Assembly: GCA_016900015.1 (NCBI GenBank)
Contig: JACJJM010000011.1
Span: forward strand, 53,079 to 117,078
DNA: 64,000 nt
From: Phocaeicola coprophilus
GTDB lineage: Bacteria; Bacteroidota; Bacteroidia; Bacteroidales; Bacteroidaceae
Reading direction: 5' to 3'
In this document: positions 42,688 through 50,102 of the stretch, one piece after another
Position numbering within the stretch: the stretch's first letter is position 1
Layout of the letters: every line of letters starts with the position of its first letter
Position numbers and translations under genes: made by a program
Notes under the pieces: generated by a model
Databases searched by the model: none
Seen by the model: the letters and a program-made list of their open reading frames with translations, nothing else
Told to the model about the DNA's origin: nothing

Positions 42688-45471
42688 TCAGAGTTTAAAG
42701 TTCAGTTCCATACCGAAATAAGGGCTTACGTCACGGCGCACCAGCGAACCGTAGCGCGTGCGGTAAGACGAGGTATAGTCCAATATCTTGTTGGCAAAGA
42801 CAGCCAAAGCTATCTTGTCGCGATAGAGCGTCTTGGTCACCTTCAAGTTAATGTTCATGCTGAAGGGGACACGGTTATAGTCATAGACCGTCGTATTAAA
42901 ATCACGCACCAAAGCCGAGAGGATGCCGTTTGCGGCAGACTCTTCAGTGAAGGGATGGCGTACACCGGCCTTATCTATGTACTCGATGGGATAAGGATTG
43001 CGCCACTCGGTGCGGCTACCCGTAAACCATAGGCACTGGAAGGACGTAGAGAAGATAAGCCCCAGGCTGGGCACTTGCGTGTCTGCCGTGAAGTTTGTAT
43101 TGAACATCTCACGGACATAACCGTCCTCATCCTCATAGTATCCGATGTAAGGATAGGATTCACCGGCCACCACCATCGTGGGACGATAGTACTCGGGCAG
43201 ACTATTGTCATACACTGTCTTGAACCAAGCTCCCGTGACTGTGAACTTCGTCTTCAGCGGACGGATGCGTGGGGTGGTCAGTGTGAACTCTACGCCCCGC
43301 TTCAGGGTGCGGCTACCGTTGGTCGTGCGCGAGAGTGTGGTCAGCAGGGTGTCGGTCTCGTAGGGTATGGACTCGAGCGACGGGGGACCGGTCAGTGTCG
43401 AACCGTCGATGGCGGATTCGTCATAGTCCTTGTAAATCATGGTCACAGGCTCTGACGAGGATCGGAAACCTGATTTCATATCTTCGTGGAAATAAGTCAC
43501 AGAAAGGGAATAGCCTTTCCAGTCCACATCGCCGCGGACTTCCCACTTGAAGTTTCGGGCTGCCCGAAGGGAGTAGTTTGTCGTGTCGAACTTGAAGACC
43601 CGGACATTGATGCGGCGCTTCGAAGTGTCCGTCGTCCAATAATTGAGCTGCGTGATGTCGTAGTACACCGGGTCGGGAAACAGCTGGTCCATCGTGGGCA
43701 TCTTCGTGTGCCATCCCGTACCACCGGCCACAGCCAGCCGCATTTCATCACCGCCCACGGTCAGCGACGGCAGCGTGAGACGCACATTGAGACGGGGGTC
43801 GACATAGACCTTGCCCTGCAAGTCATAACGGTTGCCCATCCCCATCATCGTCTGGGCACGAAGCCCGGCCATCCAGTTCAAACGAAAAGCACCGAGCGAC
43901 AGCGTAGTATTGTTCTCCAGGAAAAGGGCCGCCTGGTGCTCACCCGGAATATCCCGGAACACGCGCGGACGCATGTTCATGTCGACCGTGAAAGGATGAG
44001 TCGGGTCGAACACGGTCCCGTCACCGTAGTTCTTGCTCATCGACCAGTCTGCACCGGCCTTGAACGCATAGACAGCCGCGCCCCGTTCCAGCTCAAAGGA
44101 AGCCACGGTCTTGGCATAACCGTAAAACGGACGTCCTTCCACACGCAGCGTAGCTTCATAGCGTGAGGGAACAATGGTGACATCATGCTCTCCTTCCTCA
44201 AGATTGGTCGAAAGAGGCACCTCGCCTGTCAAGGCAACGTATTTCCAACGGTCAATAATGTCATTCTCAAGCGTAGCCGACAGAGTGGCGTCCAACGAAC
44301 GGAAGAAACCGGCCTCCTTGGCCGCCAGACGGAAGTTGGCCGACAAGGCCATGCGGTTATAACTCGATTTATAGCGTTCGAGGGGGACGTTGCCATTATC
44401 CAGGTTTTCGTCCGATTTCTCGTTGTCGAACGAACCTGTATAGTCCAGGCTGCCGCCTAAAGCATAGCGATAGCGGCCGTGCCCTTCCCACGACTGCTTC
44501 AGGCGCAGGCTGCCGGTCAGTCGATTGTAGTTCTGTCGGGTGTTGCGCGGGTCTGACTTGGCATCGAGATAGTTCAGGCTGACATTGGCCGTGAAACGGT
44601 CGGCCTCTCCACGCTCAAATCCCTTGCCGACATAAAAGAGCTTGCTCGACATGTCGGCTTTGAAACGCGCGCTCAGGTCATTTCCACCCTGCCGGCGGCT
44701 GACTTTCACCATGCCGCTCGTCAGGTCGCCATACTCGACGGAAGGTATGCCACGCACGACTTCGACCGACTCGATGTCATCCGTCGAGACGGAACGCATG
44801 TCGACGCCGCTATTGACGAACGTGCTGCCATAATTGCTATATGTGGGCGTGGATTGCAGGTTGGCATCGTTGCTCATGGGCACGCCGTCGATGAGAAACT
44901 GTGTCCCCAGCGACGAAGTGTTGTAGTTGCTACCTGCCGGAGAGGCCTCACGCAGACGGATGGTCTGCGGCGAAGCAAAATCAGGGTCGGAAGAACGCCC
45001 GCCGGGAAGCAGCTCCAGCAGGTCGGCAATGCTCGAAGGCTGGATATGACGGATGGCATCGCGCCCGATGCGGGAGGCTGTGGAGAGGGCTTTCGACTCT
45101 GAAGCCGTGACCACCACCTCCCCGATATGGATAGGATTGTAGTTCACCCGCACACGCACGGTACGTTCCCGCGTGTCGCCGACGGTGAGGGCAGGCTGGC
45201 GGAAGGTTTGCCCCATGTAGAACACCTGCAACCGGTAGACTCCGCGGGGTAGATTGTGAAAGACACACATGCCTTCGTCCCCGGCTGTGGCCGTATGCGT
45301 CTGCCCCTGCTCAGAAATCAGCGAACACACGGCATAGGCCAGCGGCTCACCTTTGTCCGTCTCGGTAACCACGATGCGCAACAACGTTTCCGGCTGCCGC
45401 ACCGGCTGGGCCATCGTCCAAAACGGAACAAAAAAAGAAATGAATAAGAGCAAAGTTTTATGTATCGGCAT
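42688..45471 (-). CDS. TonB-dependent receptor
   Basis: A 927-residue outer-membrane receptor with a signal peptide (about 1-21, ending MAQ). Residues about 30-115 form a CarboxypepD_reg-like domain (LAYAVCSLISEQGQTHTATAG, VYRLQVFYMG); the plug domain (about 120-260) includes SIADLLELLPGGRSSDPDF, FLIDGVPMSNDANL and VEVVRGIPSVEYGDLTSGM; the barrel follows and ends YFGMELNFKL. It lacks the SusC-type plug signature and is not paired with SusD, so it belongs to the metal or cofactor class. It leads an operon with three surface or outer-membrane genes and has the conserved operator described upstream. Confidence 0.85.
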   Translation of the reverse strand: MPIHKTLLLFISFFVPFWTMAQPVRQPETLLRIVVTETDKGEPLAYAVCSLISEQGQTHTATAGDEGMCVFHNLPRGVYRLQVFYMGQTFRQPALTVGDTRERTVRVRVNYNPIHIGEVVVTASESKALSTASRIGRDAIRHIQPSSIADLLELLPGGRSSDPDFASPQTIRLREASPAGSNYNTSSLGTQFLIDGVPMSNDANLQSTPTYSNYGSTFVNSGVDMRSVSTDDIESVEVVRGIPSVEYGDLTSGMVKVSRRQGGNDLSARFKADMSSKLFYVGKGFERGEADRFTANVSLNYLDAKSDPRNTRQNYNRLTGSLRLKQSWEGHGRYRYALGGSLDYTGSFDNEKSDENLDNGNVPLERYKSSYNRMALSANFRLAAKEAGFFRSLDATLSATLENDIIDRWKYVALTGEVPLSTNLEEGEHDVTIVPSRYEATLRVEGRPFYGYAKTVASFELERGAAVYAFKAGADWSMSKNYGDGTVFDPTHPFTVDMNMRPRVFRDIPGEHQAALFLENNTTLSLGAFRLNWMAGLRAQTMMGMGNRYDLQGKVYVDPRLNVRLTLPSLTVGGDEMRLAVAGGTGWHTKMPTMDQLFPDPVYYDITQLNYWTTDTSKRRINVRVFKFDTTNYSLRAARNFKWEVRGDVDWKGYSLSVTYFHEDMKSGFRSSSEPVTMIYKDYDESAIDGSTLTGPPSLESIPYETDTLLTTLSRTTNGSRTLKRGVEFTLTTPRIRPLKTKFTVTGAWFKTVYDNSLPEYYRPTMVVAGESYPYIGYYEDEDGYVREMFNTNFTADTQVPSLGLIFSTSFQCLWFTGSRTEWRNPYPIEYIDKAGVRHPFTEESAANGILSALVRDFNTTVYDYNRVPFSMNINLKVTKTLYRDKIALAVFANKILDYTSSYRTRYGSLVRRDVSPYFGMELNFKL

Positions 45472-45494
45472 ATCTGTCTTTCTTTTTAACGGGA

Positions 45495-45543
45495 CAAAAG
45501 TAGATAAACAAAAACAACACGGCAATCGCCATTTCTAGGTATT
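45495..45543 (-). promoter_or_regulatory. Promoter and operator of the TonB-receptor operon
   Basis: The minus strand has TACTTTTG (45502-45495), a good -7 box, and AATACCTAGAAATGGCGATT ending at 45523 and starting at 45543, exactly 20 nt upstream of the box. The 21-nt sequence matches that of the lipoprotein/ABC operon promoter at 50,058-50,078 in 17 of 21 positions, at the same distance. There is no TTTG at -33, which suggests activator-dependent control. Confidence 0.6.
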
Positions 45544-45640
45544 TTGCATCCCTGCCACCGAACGGACTGCCGACAGGAAGAGGACATTTTTCCAAAAAGT
45601 AACTAGCTAAGAATCAAAGCAAAGAAAGAATCCACGCAAG

Positions 45641-45740
45641 GAGTTAAGGGAAAGCTTGGCTAGCCTAGTGTCGAAGCCCGGGCGGAGTCTAGGCTAGCCG
45701 AGCACCGACACTAGGCTAGCCGGACGCCGACACCAGGCCG
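45641..45740. repeat. Diverged copy of the modular intergenic repeat, copy G
   Basis: It has the same layout with different words: GGCTAGCCTAGTGTCG (45658-45673) and its exact complement (45706-45721) form a 16-bp perfect inverted repeat around a GGGCGGAGTC core and a further CTAGGCTAGCC. GAGTTAAGGG at its left edge matches the edges of copies C and F. It lies in the 621-bp gap 45,472-46,092. Confidence 0.6.
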
Positions 45741-45992
45741 CTGTTTTTCCCCTTCCGGCACAGACTCCGGCAGACAAGAATGTGCATTGAAAAAGATGGA
45801 AAAAAGCCATACAGGGACTTCTGTTTCTAAAAAACGTGGGGTAAACTTATCGCCCGATGATAAGGGATGAGTTTTTGAGTCCGATTAGCTCCCGTTTTGA
45901 GAAAAATGGCGGGCTATCCGACACAGGACAGAAGCCTAACAGACCGAGAATTCGCCCAAAGACTAACAAACAACCGGAGGAAAAGACAAACA

Positions 45993-46040
45993 ACGCAGGC
46001 GACACGGACTCTTTTTAAGAAACATCCGTGTCGCCTGCGT
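45993..46040. repeat. 16-bp perfect palindromic stem before the DUF4857 gene
   Basis: ACGCAGGCGACACGGA (45993-46008) is the exact complement of 46025-46040, with a 16-nt loop. Just 53 nt after the DUF4857 stop, read on the minus strand, it would be a very strong hairpin and may end that transcript, though no T run follows. The rest of the 621-bp gap 45,472-46,092 holds the promoter and copy G; an open frame at 45,897-46,133 is not supported. Confidence 0.6.
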
Positions 46041-46092
46041 CAAACGGCCTTGGACGGCCCTGTATGCCACGGCACACTAGAAACAGCGGCTT

Positions 46093-47121
46093 CTAGAAGC
46101 GCGGACGGACATACTGGTCATAGGGCGAAGTAAAACTCAATCCGGGAATTTCACCTCCATCGACAGGCATGTCGAAAGTCTTCAGCAGCGAATAGTCATC
46201 GGCCCGCAAGGCATAATAGTGGGTCATGCCGGGCGAGGCGACACGCACCGTCCAGTCGAACTGGTTGCCGAAAATGGTGAAGTCATCACGTTCCGGGTCG
46301 TAGGCCGGAATGCCGGTCTCCGCGATTGAACCGTCAGCACGGACGACATGCAGGCGGTGGCGGCTATCGACCAGGAAGCCCAAGAGCTTGTGGTCGCGGA
46401 ACTCCGTGACGAACACATGCCGGGCCTCCACGCCCTCAGGAAGGGGCAAAGCCTTCACGTAAGGCTGGCCGGCCACGCGCTTGAAGTGGAACAGTCGCCC
46501 GTCGGCATCGAGCAGGAGATAGCCGTTGTCATACTCCTTCATGGTCGTCGGGTTTCCGGCCACCCGGCGGGGCGGGAAGCGGAATCCCTTCGCGAGCAGA
46601 GCTTCGGTGAAACGGGTGCTCTTGCCGGCATCAAGCGTATTGGTCTCCATCACGATAAATTCGACGCCTTCATCCGTGAAACGGAACGCATCGTCAGGCA
46701 TCTGAAGCTCCACCCGCTTCGGACGTGACTCCAGCAAGAAATAAATGCCGGAAGCCGGAGCATTAACTGCTGAAGGCCGCATACGGAAATTGAACGATGT
46801 CTGCTGCACTTCGCGAGGACTGACCGGCTGTCCGAAGAGTGAGTCGGGGAAACGTTCGTCCGCGACGAGTTGGCGCATATAGAACATGGGGAGGAGGCTG
46901 TCCACCTCCTGCTCGGTGTAGGAACGTCCCTGCGTGTCGTGCCGCGTAAGGCCGATGCCTTCCTCATAGCCTGTGAGGAGAAAATCACCCAGCAAGGAGC
47001 TGTACATAACAAAACGTTGTGGCGCAGCCTTTACCGTGAGGAAGGCATAACACCAGGGAAGCTGCCACACGGCAAGGACGACAAGAATGAAATAAAGAAA
47101 GAATCTACTGAGTCGTGTCAT
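46093..47121 (-). CDS. DUF4857 membrane-anchored protein
   Basis: A 342-residue protein with one N-terminal membrane segment (about 7-27; FFLYFILVVLAVWQL) and a soluble remainder rich in beta strands that reads like a beta-propeller: repeated motifs such as GYLLLDADGRLFHF, KLLGFLVDSRHRLHVVRADG and WTVRVASPGMTHYYALRADD. This matches the DUF4857 family, found beside ABC transporters and TonB receptors in Bacteroides. Its role is unknown; a periplasmic accessory of the transporter is the best guess. It lies 47 nt after the permease gene, last in the OB-lipoprotein operon. Confidence 0.68.
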   Translation of the reverse strand: MTRLSRFFLYFILVVLAVWQLPWCYAFLTVKAAPQRFVMYSSLLGDFLLTGYEEGIGLTRHDTQGRSYTEQEVDSLLPMFYMRQLVADERFPDSLFGQPVSPREVQQTSFNFRMRPSAVNAPASGIYFLLESRPKRVELQMPDDAFRFTDEGVEFIVMETNTLDAGKSTRFTEALLAKGFRFPPRRVAGNPTTMKEYDNGYLLLDADGRLFHFKRVAGQPYVKALPLPEGVEARHVFVTEFRDHKLLGFLVDSRHRLHVVRADGSIAETGIPAYDPERDDFTIFGNQFDWTVRVASPGMTHYYALRADDYSLLKTFDMPVDGGEIPGLSFTSPYDQYVRPRF

Positions 47122-47168
47122 GATGAGTCATTCGTTTTTAATATGTTGGTCAATGGAAAACGGGGCGT

Positions 47169-47840
47169 TCAGTCTTGCCGGCCAGCCTTAAAGCGTGTGA
47201 CCGACAGCCATGACAGCAGCGACAGGGCCAACGTGAACACAGCCAGCCACGGCAGGAAGCTGTCATAGGCATGAGGCACAGCCGAAAGGAAATAGACGCG
47301 CACGACGAGTGCACCCACGAGCAGTCCCGCCACGCGCACACGCCAGGTCGGTTCCAGGCAGACCCAGGCTGTGAGCAGGTATCCGGCCAACCCTGCGAGA
47401 TACCACGGGGCAGCAGCCGAAAGGATGTTCAGAGTCAGACCGGCGGGCAACACCGTGGTCAGATAAGCCAGCATCACAAGAACGTTTACCGCAAAGCACG
47501 CGACAAGGACCAGCACGCCGGCAGCAAGCATGGTGAACACCATCCGCTGTTGCGAACACGGCAGGTGCAACGTCAGCTTCAAGCACTTGCGCTGCATCTC
47601 AGGCATGAACTGCACGAGAGCTGTCAACACGCCCGCCAACAGAGGGACGAACTGAAGATAGTCGATGAAGATGGCATTTTTCAACACCATCACTTCCCAG
47701 ATGTGCCCGGCCCCACGCAAGGTGACGGCGCGGTCCATACGCAGGAGGCAATAGGCAGCCACACCCGTCGTGACCAGCACGGCCAGCAAGGCATACCAGC
47801 GGAGTTTTATCCACTCCTTATATAATATAGCTTTCAGCAT
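47169..47840 (-). CDS. ABC transporter permease-like membrane protein
   Basis: A 223-residue protein with about six membrane segments (e.g. WYALLAVLVTTGVAAYCLL, VLVLVACFAVNVLVMLAYLTTVL, YLAGLAGYLLTAWVCLEP). It has no sequence signature of a named family, but it directly follows the ABC ATPase gene (21 nt) and is the only nearby integral membrane protein of suitable size, so it is likely the permease partner. Whether it imports or exports is not readable; ABC-2-type permeases of this size exist. The next gene is the DUF4857 protein. Confidence 0.65.
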   Translation of the reverse strand: MLKAILYKEWIKLRWYALLAVLVTTGVAAYCLLRMDRAVTLRGAGHIWEVMVLKNAIFIDYLQFVPLLAGVLTALVQFMPEMQRKCLKLTLHLPCSQQRMVFTMLAAGVLVLVACFAVNVLVMLAYLTTVLPAGLTLNILSAAAPWYLAGLAGYLLTAWVCLEPTWRVRVAGLLVGALVVRVYFLSAVPHAYDSFLPWLAVFTLALSLLSWLSVTRFKAGRQD

Positions 47841-47861
47841 TTGTCTAAATTTGAAGTGAGG

Positions 47862-48752
47862 TTAATATTTTCCAGTCAGGCCGATAAAGGCATCCTCGAG
47901 ATTGATTTTCTCGCTTTCCAACCGGGTGAACGGCACGCGAAGTTCGGTAAGTCTCCGCTCCGCGTCGGCAGGCTCCAGGAAAGAACAAGTCTCCATCACT
48001 CCTCGCAAGACGGAAGGGTGATAGAACTCATCGGCGGGCAACTGCGGCTCATAATCGTCCGGCACGTGGCAAGTGTAGCGGCGGACCGTGTCGAGCAGGC
48101 GGCGGACGGGCTGTTGGGTGAGTATGCGCCCGTAGTCCATGATGATGCAGTCGTCAATGAGCCGCTCCATGTCCTGTATGATGTGGGAGGTGAGGAAGAC
48201 AGTCTTGCCCTCGGCACGGGCATAGTCGCGCAGGTAGTCGGAGAAGAGCCGCCGGTAACCCGGATCGAGACCCAGCGAGAAATCGTCGAGGATGAGGAGT
48301 TCAGGGTTTTGAGCTAAAATCAGGCCGAGCGCCACTTGCGAGCGTTGTCCGTTCGACATGCGGGAAATGATTTGTCCCGGAGCGACCTTGAGCTTGTCCA
48401 TCAGTTCATAGTAGGCCTCACGCCGCCACTGCCCCGGGTAGAAAGCCGAATAGAATTTTTCTATCTGAGTGATGGTCATGAACTGGTATTGCACGTGTCC
48501 TTCGAGCAACAGTCCGATATTCCGGCGCATGGCCGGCGACATGGTCTGTATGTTCTCTCCGAAGATGCGGCACTCGCCTGCACGTGGTTTCAGGTATCCG
48601 CTCAGGATGTTGATGGTCGTAGTCTTGCCGGTGCCGTTCTTGCCGAGCAAGCCGAGAATACGCCCGCGCGGCACCTCGAAGTTCAAGTCTTCATAGATTT
48701 TCCGTTTCCCATAATAATGGGTCAGGTGTTTGCATTCTAGTATTGCAGTCAT
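47862..48752 (-). CDS. ABC transporter ATP-binding protein
   Basis: A 296-residue ABC ATPase of the CcmA/YxlF (ABC-2) type. Walker A is GLLGKNGTGKTTTINIL, the signature is RMSNGQRSQVALGL (not the usual LSGGQ, with Asn for the first Gly), and Walker B is PELLILDDFSLGLDPG. The D-loop SLGLD and the H-loop LTSHIIQDM complete the set. It should power the permease encoded 21 nt downstream. The first half lies 98 nt after the PepSY gene, separated by a heptad-type hairpin repeat. The substrate is unknown; the genes around it suggest metal or cofactor handling. Confidence 0.88.
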   Translation of the reverse strand: MTAILECKHLTHYYGKRKIYEDLNFEVPRGRILGLLGKNGTGKTTTINILSGYLKPRAGECRIFGENIQTMSPAMRRNIGLLLEGHVQYQFMTITQIEKFYSAFYPGQWRREAYYELMDKLKVAPGQIISRMSNGQRSQVALGLILAQNPELLILDDFSLGLDPGYRRLFSDYLRDYARAEGKTVFLTSHIIQDMERLIDDCIIMDYGRILTQQPVRRLLDTVRRYTCHVPDDYEPQLPADEFYHPSVLRGVMETCSFLEPADAERRLTELRVPFTRLESEKINLEDAFIGLTGKY

Positions 48753-48770
48753 GATTAGGAAAGAGTTTTA

Positions 48771-48857
48771 ATGAAGAATGAATAGTGAAGAATTAAGAGT
48801 GCATATAGCTCTGCCTGCAGAGACATTCTTCACTCTTCATTCTTGATTCTTCATTCT
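48771..48857. repeat. Heptad-type hairpin repeat between PepSY and ABC ATPase genes
   Basis: GAAGAAT-type heptads on the left (48771-48804) and their complements (TCACTCTTCATTCTTGATTC and ATTCT) on the right form an imperfect inverted repeat, strikingly like the element at 34.5 kb. It fills nearly the whole 98-bp gap within the operon and may reduce read-through into the ABC genes. Confidence 0.7.
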
Positions 48858-49420
48858 ATAAACAGGAACAGGATGGGAATAAGGATACCCACAAGCAGCA
48901 GGATGCCTGCCCGTCCCCATAGCGTCTTCCCTCTCACCATCAGTAGTCCCGTGAGGGTGATGAGGATGAGACAGACGGAAAAGAAATCGGCAAACCAGGT
49001 CCACCAACTGCCGGGATTGAAATGCAGCTTCACCATCGGCGCGATGAGCGGACGGGGCTTTACCGACTCATAGACGGCATGTCCCGTCGCCGTGTCCACA
49101 AGCAGGCTGGAGCCTCCTTTCAGAAACACCTTCATCTGACCGGGCTGTGGAAAATAGAACTGCGTGAAGTTTTCCTCCTCATCCAGCGGACGGAGCAGCG
49201 CGAGCACCCGTTCACGTGTCATGCCGTCCTTGCCGGGGAGTGCCTCCGTAATCCGATACTCCTTACGGCTCACCGTATAACTGGGATCGATACTGTTCCG
49301 ATGGTTCAGAAACAACCCTGAAAGCGCATAGATGATTATCATGCCTGCAAACAGAAACGACAAGTCCCGGTGTACCCAGCGGCATATCTTGCGGACAAGC
49401 GCACCCTTACTTGATGGCAT
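48851..49420 (-). CDS. PepSY-associated transmembrane protein
   Basis: A 189-residue protein with an N-terminal membrane segment (about 17-38; LSFLFAGMIIIYALSGLFLN, a PepSY-associated TM helix), a soluble domain of about 90 residues in PepSY style (RRVLALLRPLDEEENFTQFY, GGSSLLVDTATGHAVYESV), then two more membrane segments (about 140-165 and 170-188). PepSY-TM proteins near TonB receptors are linked to iron, heme or siderophore reduction, as in FoxB and XusC. The gene begins 14 nt inside the end of the OB-lipoprotein gene, so the two are coupled. Confidence 0.75.
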   Translation of the reverse strand: MPSSKGALVRKICRWVHRDLSFLFAGMIIIYALSGLFLNHRNSIDPSYTVSRKEYRITEALPGKDGMTRERVLALLRPLDEEENFTQFYFPQPGQMKVFLKGGSSLLVDTATGHAVYESVKPRPLIAPMVKLHFNPGSWWTWFADFFSVCLILITLTGLLMVRGKTLWGRAGILLLVGILIPILFLFIE

Positions 49421-49988
49421 AGCTCTGCGCCTCCACGTAGTAGAACGACAGATAATCTTTGCCCGTGTCAGCCTTGCGCTGGGCTATTTTAGCCCGGAAG
49501 TCGGCGATGCGTTCTTCGGGCGTGTTGCCAGTCTCGCCCCGTGCTTTTTTCTCGGAATCGCAACCTGCTTCCCCGTCGCCATGTGCCTTCGCTGTCTGCG
49601 ACTTCAGTTGTGCTTCCCACTTCTGGAGATAAGCCTCGTCGACGCGCTGTTCTACAAGTTTGCCCGTCACTTCGACCATAGAGTTCACACATTTCGTATC
49701 AAAGGAACCCAGCTCGCCAGCTTCCACACGGATGGTCTTCGTGTCGTCGCTTCCCATCATGAACATTTTCGTAGCTCCGTGCTTGCACGTGTGCGTACAG
49801 ACTCCCTGAAAGGTGACTTGCTGCCCCACCAGAGAGTCGGCATGCACCAACAAGTCATCTATGGTCTGAACAGCAGATGTTTGTGTTTCGGCTGTTTCTG
49901 TTCCGGATTGCTTTTGATTGCCAGAACAAGCTGTGAAGGTCAAGGCAAAAGCTGCCATTGATGCCATCATAATAAACTTAATCTTCAT
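49407..49988 (-). CDS. OB-fold-like lipoprotein with Cys motif
   Basis: A 193-residue lipoprotein (lipobox FTAC, Cys 21). Residues about 40-115 contain a small beta-barrel-like stretch (VGQQVTFQGVCTHTCKHGATK, MFMMGSDDTKTIRVEAG, VEVTGKLVEQRV) that reads like an OB fold, with CTHTCKH as a possible metal- or disulphide-forming motif. The tail is charged and helical (EERIADFRAKIAQRKADTG). No function is established. First gene of the operon that leads to PepSY, ABC and DUF4857; the shared operator precedes it. Confidence 0.68.
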   Translation of the reverse strand: MKIKFIMMASMAAFALTFTACSGNQKQSGTETAETQTSAVQTIDDLLVHADSLVGQQVTFQGVCTHTCKHGATKMFMMGSDDTKTIRVEAGELGSFDTKCVNSMVEVTGKLVEQRVDEAYLQKWEAQLKSQTAKAHGDGEAGCDSEKKARGETGNTPEERIADFRAKIAQRKADTGKDYLSFYYVEAQSYAIK

Positions 49989-50029
49989 GTGATCGTGCTT
50001 TTATATTTAGATTTATACAATTTGCAGTG

Positions 50030-50078
50030 CAAAGTTAGAGCGGGACTCAAAGTCACACAATACCTATTTGTAGGTATT
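50030..50078. promoter_or_regulatory. Shared operator and divergent promoters of the lipoprotein/ABC operon and phosphoesterase gene
   Basis: Minus strand: TAACTTTG (50037-50030), preceded 20 nt upstream by the 21-nt operator 50078-50058 (AATACCTAC, AAATAGGTATTG). The sequence contains an 18-bp palindrome ATACCTATTTGTAGGTAT (50060-50077). Plus strand: the TTTG in its centre (50067-50070) is 20 nt ahead of TACTTTTG (50091-50098). So one palindrome sits at -42 for the operon and over -33 for the phosphoesterase. Confidence 0.65.
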
Positions 50079-50102
50079 CGGAAGTTGTGCTACTTTTGCT
50101 TC

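Noticed and set aside
45897..46133. 78-codon plus-strand frame before the DUF4857 gene
   Set aside because: It runs through the 16-bp palindrome and into the DUF4857 stop region, starts with a non-ATG codon and has low-complexity basic residues only.
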